The translations under genes and the position numbers were made by a program. From Rhodococcus sp. IEGM 1381 (lineage in GTDB: Bacteria > Actinomycetota > Actinomycetes > Mycobacteriales > Mycobacteriaceae), in the NCBI RefSeq assembly GCF_030056795.1, contig NZ_JASHKQ010000007.1:1-64000 (forward strand): a stretch of DNA of 64,000 nucleotides, given 5' to 3'. Below are positions 33,853 to 45,704 of the stretch, piece by piece. The first letter of the stretch is position 1. Every line of letters starts with the position of its first letter. The notes below the pieces were generated by a model that saw only the letters and a list, made by a program, of their open reading frames with translations, had not been told where the DNA came from and ran no database searches.

Positions 33853-34712
33853 ATTGCCGGGCTCGCATTCGCACTGTGTCTCCATGCCGCCTGCACCTCA
33901 CGCGTGGGAGTGCGTGCCGGTGACACTGCAACGAGACCGGCGCTCAGGACCGGCCGTGCGAGACGAGGAACGAGCGCAAGAACATCGTCCCCTTCGACCA
34001 GCGCGAGCTGGGTCGAAAAATCATCGACGAGATGGCGGACGACTACGTCGGTAGGTGTGTCGGCGAACAGCCGACGGAACCATTGGTGACACACCGTTCC
34101 CGCCGGGCTGGTCACCCATGGGTAGCGGGCAAGGTCGGCATGGGTCGGTGCACAACCGAGCCCGGCGAGAGGGTGGCTCCGCCTCATGATCACGTCGCCG
34201 CGGTCGGTATGGATCGGACGGCGGACGATCGAGGGCGGTGCCGCCGCCGGTACGCCATCGGCGTCGTGCACCAGCGCCAAGTCCGCGGCACCCGCGTGGA
34301 CGCTGTGCAATGCGCGATCGGGATCTTCCTCGCTGATGTGGACGGTCAGATCGGGATACCGCCGGTGCAGTCGGCTCAGCGCAGGTGCCACCAGACCGCG
34401 AAGGGCAGTCGAGAAGCCGACGAGGCGGACGACTCCACGCGCGACCCCCTCATCGGCGGATCGTGCCGACTCGACGCAGCGTTCGAGGGCCTGAAACACC
34501 TCGCCTGCCGATTCGACCACCGCTCGACCGGCCGGGGTGAGCACGACGCCTCGGCCGGCCTGCGCGAGCACCGGCGTCCCGATCTGCCGTTCGAGTCGCT
34601 TGATCTGCTGCGAGATCGCTGAGGAGGTGTATCCGAGCTCGTCGGCCGCGCTGGCCAGGGTCCCGAGGGCGGCCACCGCGCGCAGGGCATGCAGTGCACT
34701 TACATCGATCAT
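33813..34712 (-). CDS. LysR-family transcriptional regulator
   Basis: The protein has 299 residues. The N-terminal HTH reads LHALRAVAALGTLASAADEL, then GYTSSAISQQIKRLERQ. The effector domain starts near GVVRLVGFSTALRGLVAPAL. It is divergent from the DapA-like gene at 34785, with the 72-bp gap between them probably being the shared operator, so it likely regulates that gene. Its 3' end overlaps helR by 40 bp, tail to tail. It resembles the LysR protein at 9040. Confidence 0.9.
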   Translation of the reverse strand: MIDVSALHALRAVAALGTLASAADELGYTSSAISQQIKRLERQIGTPVLAQAGRGVVLTPAGRAVVESAGEVFQALERCVESARSADEGVARGVVRLVGFSTALRGLVAPALSRLHRRYPDLTVHISEEDPDRALHSVHAGAADLALVHDADGVPAAAPPSIVRRPIHTDRGDVIMRRSHPLAGLGCAPTHADLARYPWVTSPAGTVCHQWFRRLFADTPTDVVVRHLVDDFSTQLALVEGDDVLALVPRLARPVLSAGLVAVSPARTPTREVQAAWRHSANASPAIHAVLDVLNPASS

Positions 34713-34784
34713 GAAGCAACACTACGCAATAATGCGGAAAATCCATCGCTGGACCAAAGGTTTCGGGCGGACCACACTCACCTG

Positions 34785-35729
34785 GTGACCACTTCCGCAC
34801 CTTCTGCCTCGTCGATTTTCGGTACCAACCTCGTCGCTATGGCGACCCCCATGCAACCTGACGGAACGATCGACCGCTCCGGTGTCGATGCACTGCTCGT
34901 GCACCTGCTGTCGACCGGATGCGACGGGGTCGTCGTCGCCGGCACCACTGGTGAAGCACCGACTCTGACCTCCCACGAGATCTCGGAGCTGGTCGCGCAG
35001 GCCCGAGAGCACTCGAACCATGCCCTTCGGGTGATCGCAGGAGTAGGTACCAATGACACGGCGGCGGGAATGGACATGGCTCGGTCCGCTGCAGCGGCCG
35101 GTGCCGATGCACTACTGATCAGTGCTCCCCACTATTCGCGCCCCACCCAGGCAGGCATTGCGGCGCATATCGTCGACATCGCCGGAGCCGGTGGGCTTCC
35201 CGTCATGGTGTACGACGTCCCGGCGCGCACGGGCGTCGCCATCGAGGGGTCGACGTTGATCGAATTGTCCCGCCATCCCTCGATCAGGGCCGTCAAAGAC
35301 GCAAAGGGTGACATCTACGAAGCCATGACCGTCATGGCCTCGACGAAGCTTGCCTACTACTGCGGAATCGACGAGCTTGCCCTGCCCTATCTCTGCTGTG
35401 GCGCAACAGGATTGGTCAGCGTCACCGGCAACGTCGTGGCCGACCGGTACGCCGAGATGATCGAAGCCGTCCGGACCGGGGACCTGGCTCGGGCAAACGC
35501 AGTACAGCGGTCACTGTTGCCGCTGACCGACGCCGTCATGCGCACGACGCAGGGAGCCATCATGGCCAAGGCGGCACTGGTCAGGATCGGTGTGCTGTCC
35601 GACGCAACCGTCCGCCGTCCACTCCTCGAGTCGTCGGCGACCGAGCTGAGGCGATTGGACGAGGCGCTGTGCGCCACCGGAATCGATCAGGAATCGAGAA
35701 GCGTGGGCATCCCGGTGCGACTAGCCTGA
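34785..35729 (+). CDS. DapA-family (dihydrodipicolinate synthase-like) aldolase
   Basis: The protein has 314 residues and a TIM barrel of the DHDPS/NAL family. Key residues are GTTGEA (Thr-Thr), YDVPARTG (catalytic Tyr) and the Schiff-base Lys in IRAVKDAKGD. Whether it is the housekeeping DapA or a paralogue for another pyruvate aldolase reaction cannot be decided from the sequence; the LysR neighbour and the absence of other dap genes favour a paralogue. GTG 34785 is chosen; the frame continues upstream to 34689 through the LysR gene start. The UvrA-like gene starts 6 bp after its stop. Confidence 0.85.
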   Translation: MTTSAPSASSIFGTNLVAMATPMQPDGTIDRSGVDALLVHLLSTGCDGVVVAGTTGEAPTLTSHEISELVAQAREHSNHALRVIAGVGTNDTAAGMDMARSAAAAGADALLISAPHYSRPTQAGIAAHIVDIAGAGGLPVMVYDVPARTGVAIEGSTLIELSRHPSIRAVKDAKGDIYEAMTVMASTKLAYYCGIDELALPYLCCGATGLVSVTGNVVADRYAEMIEAVRTGDLARANAVQRSLLPLTDAVMRTTQGAIMAKAALVRIGVLSDATVRRPLLESSATELRRLDEALCATGIDQESRSVGIPVRLA

Positions 35730-35735
35730 CTGCTC

Positions 35736-38120
<2,385 letters not shown>

Positions 38121-38162
38121 TTTACAGGCAATCGGACGAGAGATCTTTCGGAAGGAATTGTC

Positions 38163-38717
38163 GTGACCACCTTGCCCGACCGCCACGCAACCGCACTGGT
38201 GATCGTCGATGTACAGAACGACGTGATGGTGGGTGTGCACGAGCGAGAACGCGTGATCGACAACATCGTGTCCCTGGTTTCCCGCGCACGGGAGACAGGT
38301 ACGCCGGTGATCTGGGTGCAGCACTCGGCCGACCAAGAACTGAACTTCGGGACGGACGGGTGGAAGCTTCTCGAGGCGCTACCCGTGGCGTCGAGCGATC
38401 CGATCGTGCACAAGAAACACGGAGACGCCTTCGAGGACACGACGCTGGAGGAGCTGCTGACAGCGGCGGAAGCCGGGCATGTCCTGGTCGCAGGCGCACA
38501 GACCGATTTCTGCGTGCGATCCACCCTTCACGGCGCTCTGGTGCGCGGATACGACGTGACGCTGGTGAGCGACGCGCACACGACGGAAGATCTGACGAAA
38601 TGGGGAGCTCCCCTGCCCGAGCAGGTCATCGCACACACCAATCTGTACTGGGACAACCAGACCGCGCCCGGACGTACCGCGGCGGCAGTGGCGACGGCAG
38701 ATATCGCCTTCACCTGA
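38163..38717 (+). CDS. Isochorismatase-like cysteine hydrolase
   Basis: The protein has 184 residues. The catalytic triad is visible: Asp in VIVDVQNDVM, Lys in VHKKHGDAFEDT and Cys in GAQTDFCVRSTLHGAL. It should hydrolyse an amide or similar bond (nicotinamidase/ureidoglycolate-type enzymes share the fold); the substrate is unknown. The start is GTG 38163, with AAGGAA about 6 nt upstream. It lies 42 bp after the UvrA paralogue. Confidence 0.9.
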   Translation: MTTLPDRHATALVIVDVQNDVMVGVHERERVIDNIVSLVSRARETGTPVIWVQHSADQELNFGTDGWKLLEALPVASSDPIVHKKHGDAFEDTTLEELLTAAEAGHVLVAGAQTDFCVRSTLHGALVRGYDVTLVSDAHTTEDLTKWGAPLPEQVIAHTNLYWDNQTAPGRTAAAVATADIAFT

Positions 38718-38781
38718 CCGATCAGCGGCAGCAGCTGCGGACCGCACCAACCGATCCGGGGCCGAACGTAGACTTTCTCGC

Positions 38782-39582
38782 ATGGCACTCGATCACGGCG
38801 ACCCCGGTGACGCTCCGTCCGTTCCCCCTCCCCTGTCTTCCGTGGTCGCCGACCGTCGTCCCTCCGCGGCCGAGGAGGCGCGCACGATCGCCACATCGAC
38901 GAACACCGCGACCCTTGCGAGCCTGACCGCGGACGGCGATCCCTGGGCATCGTTCGTCACGTACGGATTGCACGGCGGCGCTCCGGTTCTGTGTGTGTCG
39001 CGGATGGCCGAGCACGGGCGCAACCTCGCCGGCGACCAGCGCGCGAGCCTGTCGATCGTGGCACCGCAATCGCAGACCGATCCGTTGGCGTCGGGCCGAA
39101 TAACTCTGGCCGGTGTGGTCGAACGGCCCGAGGGAGACGAGCTGGCGGCTGCCCGCGAGGCGCATCTCGCGGGGGTGCCCGCGGCAAAGTACTACCTCGA
39201 CTACAGCGACTTCACGCTCTGGATCATGCGAGTGCATCGGGTTCGATGGGTCGGCGGATACGGGCGGATGGATTCGGCAACTGCCGAGGACTACGCCGAG
39301 GCCGCACCCGATCCGGTATCGCCCACCTCCGCATACGCGATCGAGCACCTCAACGCCGACCACTCGACGTCTCTGATGGCGATGGCCCGCGAACTGGGTG
39401 GCTATCCCGATGCCACGTCCGCCGAATGCACCGCCGCAGACCGCTACGGACTCGATCTGAAGGTGCTCACGCCGCGCGGAATCGCGTACACCAGGGTTGG
39501 CTACGCAACTCCGATCGACTCGGCTGGGGAACTGCGGGCCGCGACCGTGGAACTGGCGAAGCGATCGGTAGGCGGGCGCTAG
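38782..39582 (+). CDS. HugZ-like protein (pyridoxamine oxidase-like fold with DUF2470)
   Basis: The protein has 266 residues. The N-terminal split barrel (about 30-180, NTATLASLTADGDPWASFVT, RVHRVRWVGGYGRMDSATA) is of the pyridoxamine 5'-phosphate oxidase type. The C-terminal part (about 185-260, AIEHLNADHSTSLMAMAREL) is DUF2470, as in HugZ-like haem-degrading proteins. Haem or flavin binding is possible from the family. ATG 38782 is used. The ndh gene follows after 106 bp. Confidence 0.85.
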   Translation: MALDHGDPGDAPSVPPPLSSVVADRRPSAAEEARTIATSTNTATLASLTADGDPWASFVTYGLHGGAPVLCVSRMAEHGRNLAGDQRASLSIVAPQSQTDPLASGRITLAGVVERPEGDELAAAREAHLAGVPAAKYYLDYSDFTLWIMRVHRVRWVGGYGRMDSATAEDYAEAAPDPVSPTSAYAIEHLNADHSTSLMAMARELGGYPDATSAECTAADRYGLDLKVLTPRGIAYTRVGYATPIDSAGELRAATVELAKRSVGGR

Positions 39583-39688
39583 TTTCCACTGCATTCCCTG
39601 ATCTGGACCGGTACAGCCACCTTGCCGAGACGCCGCGAACGATGGCGACTACCGTTGTGCTTACATCTCAACGTCTAGGGAGCAGGTA

Positions 39689-41092
39689 ATGAGCATCCAA
39701 CCGGTCGAATCGAAGCGTCATCGTGTCGTCGTCATCGGTTCCGGGTTCGGAGGTCTGTTCGGCGTCAAGGCGCTCAAGAAGGCCGACGTCGACATCACCC
39801 TCGTCGCCAAGACGACGCACCACCTCTTTCAGCCGCTCCTCTACCAGGTCGCGACGGGCATTCTGTCCGTCGGCGAGATCGCTCCGACCACCCGCGTCAT
39901 TCTCCGCAAGCAGAAGAACGCCGAGGTGCTGCTGGGCGACGTGTTGAGCATCGACCTCGAGGCCAAGACGGTGACGTCCAAGCTGCTCGAGCGCATCACC
40001 GTCACTCCCTTCGACAGCCTGATCGTCGCAGCCGGAGCGCAGCAGTCCTACTTCGGCAACGATCACTTCGCCGAGTTCGCGCCCGGCATGAAGACCATCG
40101 ACGACGCACTCGAACTACGCGGACGCATCCTCGGCGCGTTCGAGCAGGCAGAACTCTCCGACGATCAGGAGGAGAAGGACCGCCTCATGACCTTCGTCGT
40201 CGTCGGGGCCGGCCCCACCGGTGTGGAACTTGCCGGGCAGATCGCCGAGCTCGCCGACCGCACGCTCGACGGAGCTTTCCGCAACATCGATCCTCGCGAC
40301 GCACGCGTCATCCTCCTCGACGCAGCGCCCGCCGTGTTGCCGCCGATGGGCGAAAAGTTGGGCCGCAAGGCCGCCGAACGGCTCGAGAAGCTCGGCGTCG
40401 AAATCCAGCTCAACGCGATGGTCACCGACGTCGACAACGACGGCCTGACCGTCAAGGAGAAGGACGGCACGACGCGTCGCATCGAGGCGCAGTGCAAGGT
40501 CTGGTCGGCAGGCGTTCAGGGCAGCCCCCTCGGCAAGCAGCTCGCGGATCAGTCCGGTTCGGAGACCGACCGCGCCGGACGGGTGCTCGTCGAACCCGAT
40601 CTGACCGTCAAGGGTCACCCGAACGTGTTCGTGGTCGGCGACCTCATGTCGGTCAAGGATGTGCCGGGTATGGCGCAGGGTGCCATCCAGGGAGCGACGT
40701 ACGCCGCCAAGCTGATCAAGGCATCGGTGAAGGGCGAGGACGACCCCGCTCAGCGTAAGCCGTTCAAGTACTTCGACAAGGGCTCGATGGCAACGGTGTC
40801 GCGCTTCAACGCGGTCGCCAAGGTCGGCAAGCTCGAGTTCGGTGGATTCATCGCATGGCTGATGTGGCTTGCGTTGCACCTGTACTACCTCGTGGGATAC
40901 CGCAGTCGAATCACCACCGTCATCTCCTGGTTCGTGACCTTCCTCGGCCGCGGTCGCGCTCAGATGGCATCGACCGAACAGCAGGTGTTCGCGAGGTTGG
41001 CCATCGAGCAACTCAACTCCCTCGAACGCGCGGGTGCCGTCGAGACGGACACCGCCGAGAAGGAGCAGGAACGCGAGAAGGCAGCGGGCTGA
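39689..41092 (+). CDS. ndh: Type II NADH:quinone dehydrogenase
   Basis: The protein has 467 residues. The FAD site is VVVIGSGFGGLFGVKALKKA, the NADH site is VVVGAGPTGVELAGQIAELA, and the third flavin motif is HPNVFVVGDLMSV. The C-terminal part (YLVGYRSRITTVISWFVTFL) is the amphipathic membrane-binding region. It passes electrons from NADH to menaquinone at the inner face of the membrane without pumping protons. Length and motifs are as in mycobacterial Ndh. GGGAGCAGG precedes ATG 39689. A perfect hairpin follows the stop. Confidence 0.95.
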   Translation: MSIQPVESKRHRVVVIGSGFGGLFGVKALKKADVDITLVAKTTHHLFQPLLYQVATGILSVGEIAPTTRVILRKQKNAEVLLGDVLSIDLEAKTVTSKLLERITVTPFDSLIVAAGAQQSYFGNDHFAEFAPGMKTIDDALELRGRILGAFEQAELSDDQEEKDRLMTFVVVGAGPTGVELAGQIAELADRTLDGAFRNIDPRDARVILLDAAPAVLPPMGEKLGRKAAERLEKLGVEIQLNAMVTDVDNDGLTVKEKDGTTRRIEAQCKVWSAGVQGSPLGKQLADQSGSETDRAGRVLVEPDLTVKGHPNVFVVGDLMSVKDVPGMAQGAIQGATYAAKLIKASVKGEDDPAQRKPFKYFDKGSMATVSRFNAVAKVGKLEFGGFIAWLMWLALHLYYLVGYRSRITTVISWFVTFLGRGRAQMASTEQQVFARLAIEQLNSLERAGAVETDTAEKEQEREKAAG

Positions 41093-41118
41093 TCGACCGC
41101 TGACCCCAGCTTTCAGAC

Positions 41119-41156
41119 ATCGCATCGGCCGACCGGACACCGTCGGCCGATGCGAT
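41119..41156. terminator. Terminator hairpin between ndh and ureD
   Basis: ATCGCATCGGCCGAC (41119-41133) pairs perfectly with GTCGGCCGATGCGAT (41142-41156) around an 8-nt loop. It lies between the converging ndh and urease operons, so it may stop both. There is no long U-tract. Confidence 0.75.
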
Positions 41157-41177
41157 TCGTCGTTCGGCGTGCCGCTC

Positions 41178-41846
41178 TCACATACTCGAATCACTGGACG
41201 GCAGGCGGCGCCCCACCGAAGTAGTCAGTGAGCCGCCTCCCGCCAGAGCCAGCCGAACGCTTCCACCGCGCAGATCGACCTCGGACGCACGAGCATCGGG
41301 GTATTGCAACGTACTGGACATGGACAGTGGAGCAGACAACGCGTCGTGCGAGATCGATCCGTCGCCCAGTTCGACCCGGTGGCGCAACAACGGACTGTCT
41401 CCGACGTTGCAGCGCATCACACTGGTCCACCGACCCGACGCCTCCTCGAAACGCCCGATCTGCGTCCGCTCGCGCAGCCACAACTTGGAATCCTGCTGCA
41501 GCCCAATAGTATTGACCACCGAATGCGATGCGTCCGAAACGACGACCATAGGCTCGGGATCGAAGATCAGAGACGCACCCGCACCGACCTCGACGTGCCA
41601 CTGCGCCGACGAATGACGCTGCTGCCCACCGGGCATCGCCAGTGACGCCGCGACGCTGCGGACCTCCAGGTATGCGCCGGCCGCCACAGAGATTCTGACG
41701 GTGATGGTGTCACCACCGAGTGGCGTTGCGGCGGTTCCGATCAGGTGGACCGTATCTGGCCCCGTCTGCCGGCCGGCAAGTCCGCCCACCGAGGTGATGC
41801 GTGGGCTGCGATGCAGGCTCGCATCGATGTTGAGCTCGGTGTGCAT
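41178..41846 (-). CDS. ureD: Urease accessory protein UreD
   Basis: The protein has 222 residues, somewhat shorter than UreD of enteric bacteria. Family segments are VHLIGTAATPLGGDTITVRI, GAGASLIFDPEPMVVVSDAS and LWLRERTQIGRFEEASGRWT. It binds the urease apoenzyme and, with UreF and UreG, helps deliver nickel and carbon dioxide to the active site. It is the last gene of the minus-strand urease operon, 6 bp after ureG. Confidence 0.9.
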   Translation of the reverse strand: MHTELNIDASLHRSPRITSVGGLAGRQTGPDTVHLIGTAATPLGGDTITVRISVAAGAYLEVRSVAASLAMPGGQQRHSSAQWHVEVGAGASLIFDPEPMVVVSDASHSVVNTIGLQQDSKLWLRERTQIGRFEEASGRWTSVMRCNVGDSPLLRHRVELGDGSISHDALSAPLSMSSTLQYPDARASEVDLRGGSVRLALAGGGSLTTSVGRRLPSSDSSM

Positions 41847-41852
41847 CGACGC

Positions 41853-42557
41853 TCAGTGCGTGTGGGCATGCGCGTCGGCGTCGGCAACGACCTCGAGCTG
41901 CTCGCGAATCCACGCGAGTACCGTCGTCGCGGCCGGATCGTCGGTGAGTGAGATCAGCGCAGTCGGTCGGCCCTCGCGCACCTGTGCCGCATCGCGCTCC
42001 ATCACACCCAGATCGGCCCCGACGTAGGGAGCCAGATCTGTCTTGTTGACGACCAGCAGATCGGAGAATGTGACACCGGGACCACCCTTGCGCGGCACCT
42101 TGTCGCCGCCTGCGACATCGACAACGAAGATCTGCACATCGATCAGACCGGACGAGAACGTCGCGGTGAGATTGTCACCGCCCGACTCGACCAGAATGAG
42201 GTCAAGGGGCGGATTGTTCTCGATCAGGTCGTCGATGGCGTCGAGATTGGCGGTGATGTCGTCGCGAATTGCGGTGTGCGGGCAGCCACCTGTCTGTACG
42301 GCCGTGATGCGCTCGTCCGGCAGCACCGCATGCCGACGCAGGAAGTCGGCGTCCTCCGTGGTGTAGATGTCGTTGGTCAGAACAGCAAGCGACAGCTCGT
42401 CGCGCAGCTGGCGACACAGGGCAGCCACCAGAGCGGTCTTCCCGGAACCGACCGGTCCGCCGATTCCGACTCGCAGCGCCTCGCCTGCCTCCCGCGCGCG
42501 TTTGGGACGATCCAGTCCGTGGTCGTGGGGCTCACCGTCGATCAGGTGCGGGGGCAT
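41853..42557 (-). CDS. ureG: Urease accessory GTPase UreG
   Basis: The protein has 234 residues. P-loop [12 protein letters not shown], metal-binding [11 protein letters not shown] (Cys-Pro-His), [12 protein letters not shown] and NKTDLAPYV are all present. The GTPase drives nickel insertion into urease. The C-terminus is His-rich (DADAHAHTH), and the N-terminus has HDHG. These stretches may store nickel and partly replace UreE, which is not encoded here. It lies between ureF and ureD. Confidence 0.95.
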   Translation of the reverse strand: MPPHLIDGEPHDHGLDRPKRAREAGEALRVGIGGPVGSGKTALVAALCRQLRDELSLAVLTNDIYTTEDADFLRRHAVLPDERITAVQTGGCPHTAIRDDITANLDAIDDLIENNPPLDLILVESGGDNLTATFSSGLIDVQIFVVDVAGGDKVPRKGGPGVTFSDLLVVNKTDLAPYVGADLGVMERDAAQVREGRPTALISLTDDPAATTVLAWIREQLEVVADADAHAHTH

Positions 42558-42609
42558 GACATCTCCTTTGTGATTCGAGAACAGTCGGTCTGAACAGTGG
42601 ATCGGAATT

Positions 42610-43266
42610 TCAGGATACGAACAACGGCCGATCGCGGACGGCGTGGGCTTCGGCGAACATGTCCAGCAACGGATCCGACAACTCCATCAGCTCGGGTAGG
42701 CACTCGCACACCGAGGCGGTCACATCGTCGCAGAAGTCGCCCAAGCGGATGGTGCATGCGGCAACCTCGGCCGGATCGAGTGCAAGCAGACGCTGCGCCG
42801 CGATCGCCGAACCGGTCATGGTGATGTACACCTGCACGGCCGCTGTGTCGGCAACCGACAGCCCGGACGCGAGACCCACGTGCCCCGCGGCAACGGCGAG
42901 GTGCGGCTTACGGCCGATCAATGTCCAATCATGATGCGGCCAAGCCGATTTGGCCAGCCGAAGCAGACCGCGACCCTGTGCGCGTGACGCGGACCTGGCC
43001 GCCGGAGACGGCGTTCGAGCGTCACACTCGTCGTCCGCGCCCTCCGTGCCGAGCGAGCCGTGGACGATCGCTGCGGCCACCGACGCCGTAGTGGCACCCG
43101 AAGTCCTGATACGACGTCGCAAGAAAGCCTCGAGTGTCGCGATGTCTCGGACGAAACCCGAGGCGATCGCCTCCTCCACTCCACCGGAATGCACGTGTCC
43201 ACCGGTGGGCAGACGCGAGTCGGCAAGAGAGAGAAGCGTTGTCACCTGCAGTCGAGCAGCCGTCAT
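42610..43266 (-). CDS. ureF: Urease accessory protein UreF
   Basis: The protein has 218 residues from ATG 43266 ([20 protein letters not shown]). Typical UreF features are [20 protein letters not shown] near the start and [20 protein letters not shown] later. It is the checkpoint subunit of the UreD-F-G complex. The start overlaps the ureC stop (TGATG), so it is coupled. A longer frame to 43668 reads through ureC and is ignored. Confidence 0.9.
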   Translation of the reverse strand: MTAARLQVTTLLSLADSRLPTGGHVHSGGVEEAIASGFVRDIATLEAFLRRRIRTSGATTASVAAAIVHGSLGTEGADDECDARTPSPAARSASRAQGRGLLRLAKSAWPHHDWTLIGRKPHLAVAAGHVGLASGLSVADTAAVQVYITMTGSAIAAQRLLALDPAEVAACTIRLGDFCDDVTASVCECLPELMELSDPLLDMFAEAHAVRDRPLFVS

Positions 43267-44987
43267 CAGAAGAGAAAGTATCGCTGCGCCATCGGCAGTT
43301 CGGTTGCCGGCTGTTCTTTCCACACGTCGCCGTCGATGCGCACCGTGAATGTGTCCGGATCCACCTCGATGTCGGGCATGGCGTCGTTGAGAGCCATGTC
43401 GGACTTCCTGATGCTGCGGACGTTCTTGACCGGCACGAGTCGGCGATCGCAGTTCAGGCGACCGGCAAGTCCATCTTCGATTGCCTGGGGAGCAACGAAG
43501 TGCAGCGATGTCGCTGCAGCTGCTTTGGGCGAGGCTCCGAACATCGGACGCGGAAGCTCTGGTTGCGGAGTCGGAATGGACGCGTTGGCATCGCCCATAG
43601 CCGCCCAGGCGATCATTCCGCCCTTGACGACCATGTGCGGACGGACGCCGAAGAATGCCGGGTCCCACAGCACCAGATCGGCCAATTTTCCCGGCTCGAT
43701 CGAACCGATCTCATCGTCCAGTCCGTGGGCCACGGCCGGGCAGATCGTGTATTTGGCGACGTACCGCATGACGCGGTTGTTGTCGGCCCCGTTGTCCCCG
43801 GACAGGAAGCCCCGACGTGACTTCATCACGTGCGCCGTCTGCCAGGTACGCAGAACGACCTCGCCGATCCGGCCCATTGCCTGCGCATCGCTGCCGATCA
43901 TCGAGATCGCACCCATGTCGTGCAGCAGATCCTCGGCCGCAATGGTCGACGGCCGGATACGGCTCTCGGCGAAGGCCAGATCCTCCGGAATAGACGGACT
44001 GAGGTGATGGCACACCATCAGCATGTCGAGATGTTCGTCGAGGGTGTTGACGGTATGGGGACGCGTCGGGTTGGTCGAGCTGGGCAGCACGTGCCCTTGT
44101 GCTGCAACGGTGATGATGTCGGGTGCATGCCCGCCACCCGCGCCTTCTGTGTGATAAGCGTGAATTCCGCGGCCGTCGATCGCAGCGAGAGTGGTCTCGA
44201 CGAAGCCCGCCTCGTTCAGGGTGTCCGAGTGGAGTGCGGCCTGCACACCGGCGTCGTCGCATACTCGCAGGCACGCATCGATCGCAGCGGGTGTCGAACC
44301 CCAGTCCTCGTGCAGCTTGAATCCTGATGCGCCGGCACGCAATTGCTCCCACATGGAGTCAGGGTTGACAGTGTTGCCCTTGCCGAGGAGCACGATGTTC
44401 ATCGGCCAGTCGTCGAGAGCTTCGAGCATCCGGGACAGGTGCCATGCACCCGGGGTTACCGTGGTGGCCTTGCTTCCCTCGGCCGGTCCGGTCCCGCCGG
44501 CGATCACGGTGGTGATACCTCCGCCGAGAGCTTCCTCCTTGATCTGCGGGCAGATCAGATGGACGTGACAGTCGATCCCGCCGGCCGTGACTATCTTTCC
44601 GTTGCCCGCGATGATCTCGGTCGAGGGTCCGATCACCAGATCGGGATGGACTCCGGTCATGGTGTCTGGGTTGCCGGCCTTGCCCAACGCCACGATGCGT
44701 CCGTCGCGAATACCGAGATCGGCCTTGATGATTCCCCAGTAGTCGACGACAACCACCCCGGTGATCACCGTGTCGGGAGCTCCGTCTGCGCGGGTGGCAC
44801 GCGATTGACCCATCGATTCGCGGATCACCTTGCCGCCGCCGAAGACCGCTTCCTCCCCCGCGTTGCCCGGTCCGCCGCTGCGGTCCTCGGTGACCTCGAT
44901 CAGAAGATCCGTGTCTGCCAGGCGAATTCGATCCCCCGTGGTGGGACCGAACAACTGTGCGTATCGACTACGGCTCAGACGCGCCAT
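43266..44987 (-). CDS. ureC: Urease catalytic subunit alpha (UreC)
   Basis: The protein has 573 residues, the full usual length. Nickel ligands and active-site parts are visible: [11 protein letters not shown] (His-His), the carbamylated Lys in [11 protein letters not shown], the flap [16 protein letters not shown] (catalytic His) and GSDAQAMGR (Asp ligand). It hydrolyses urea to ammonia and carbamate. It overlaps both neighbours by one base (TGATG), the sign of a tight operon with ureAB upstream. Confidence 0.97.
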   Translation of the reverse strand: MARLSRSRYAQLFGPTTGDRIRLADTDLLIEVTEDRSGGPGNAGEEAVFGGGKVIRESMGQSRATRADGAPDTVITGVVVVDYWGIIKADLGIRDGRIVALGKAGNPDTMTGVHPDLVIGPSTEIIAGNGKIVTAGGIDCHVHLICPQIKEEALGGGITTVIAGGTGPAEGSKATTVTPGAWHLSRMLEALDDWPMNIVLLGKGNTVNPDSMWEQLRAGASGFKLHEDWGSTPAAIDACLRVCDDAGVQAALHSDTLNEAGFVETTLAAIDGRGIHAYHTEGAGGGHAPDIITVAAQGHVLPSSTNPTRPHTVNTLDEHLDMLMVCHHLSPSIPEDLAFAESRIRPSTIAAEDLLHDMGAISMIGSDAQAMGRIGEVVLRTWQTAHVMKSRRGFLSGDNGADNNRVMRYVAKYTICPAVAHGLDDEIGSIEPGKLADLVLWDPAFFGVRPHMVVKGGMIAWAAMGDANASIPTPQPELPRPMFGASPKAAAATSLHFVAPQAIEDGLAGRLNCDRRLVPVKNVRSIRKSDMALNDAMPDIEVDPDTFTVRIDGDVWKEQPATELPMAQRYFLF

Positions 44988-45619
44988 CAGCTGTCCAACT
45001 TTCCGGGAGGTGTCATGCTCAGACCGTGGACCTCGCGCGTGCCACCGAGGGGCACGAGCCGAACTGCCTGTTCGATGCCGGGCTCGAAACGCACCGCTGT
45101 GCCCGCCGGAATATCGAGGCGATGGCCGTGTGCACGCTCACGATCGAACTGCAGGGCGGCGTTGGACTGTGGAAAGTGCACGTGAGAGCCCACCTGAACC
45201 GGCCGATCTCCACCATTCACGACAACCATCGTGATCACCTCGGCACCCTCGTTGATCTCGATGTCCCCTGCGACCGTGATGATCTCGCCGGGAATCAGGT
45301 GACCGTCACCGCGCTTGGGTGAGATCGGCTCATGCACGGTGATCAATTTCGTGCCGTCGGGAAAGGTAGCTTCGACCATCACCTCGGGAAGCAACTCGGG
45401 AACTCCGCCGAGGACGTCGTCGGCAGTGAGAATCTCGCGTCCCGAGGACATCAGGTCTGCAACGGATCGCCCGTCCCGGGCACCCTCGAGAAGGTGATCG
45501 GTGATGACCGCGATGGCCTCGGGATGATTGAGCTTCAAGCCTCGAGCCTGACGACGCCGCGCGAGCTCGGCCGCATAGCTGACGAGCAGTCGATCCTGCT
45601 CGTGCGGAGACAACCGCAT
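44987..45619 (-). CDS. ureAB: Fused urease gamma-beta subunit (UreA-UreB)
   Basis: The protein has 210 residues. Residues 1-100 are the gamma subunit ([58 protein letters not shown]). Residues about 110-210 are the beta subunit ([40 protein letters not shown]). In most actinobacteria and enterics these are separate ureA and ureB genes; this is one frame as in Helicobacter UreA. It is the first gene of the urease operon. It ends 85 bp from the aldolase-like gene upstream. Confidence 0.93.
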   Translation of the reverse strand: MRLSPHEQDRLLVSYAAELARRRQARGLKLNHPEAIAVITDHLLEGARDGRSVADLMSSGREILTADDVLGGVPELLPEVMVEATFPDGTKLITVHEPISPKRGDGHLIPGEIITVAGDIEINEGAEVITMVVVNGGDRPVQVGSHVHFPQSNAALQFDRERAHGHRLDIPAGTAVRFEPGIEQAVRLVPLGGTREVHGLSMTPPGKLDS

Positions 45620-45704
45620 TGGAGTTCTCCGTCCCGATCGGTGATGGTGCTCGGCAATTCTGACACGCTCGAGGCGGCGCGGCAGCGGAGCGCCTTGTCA
45701 CGCC

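Noticed and set aside
40115..41194. 359-codon minus-strand ORF opposite ndh
   Set aside because: It is an antisense shadow caused by high third-position GC; ndh has full family motifs.
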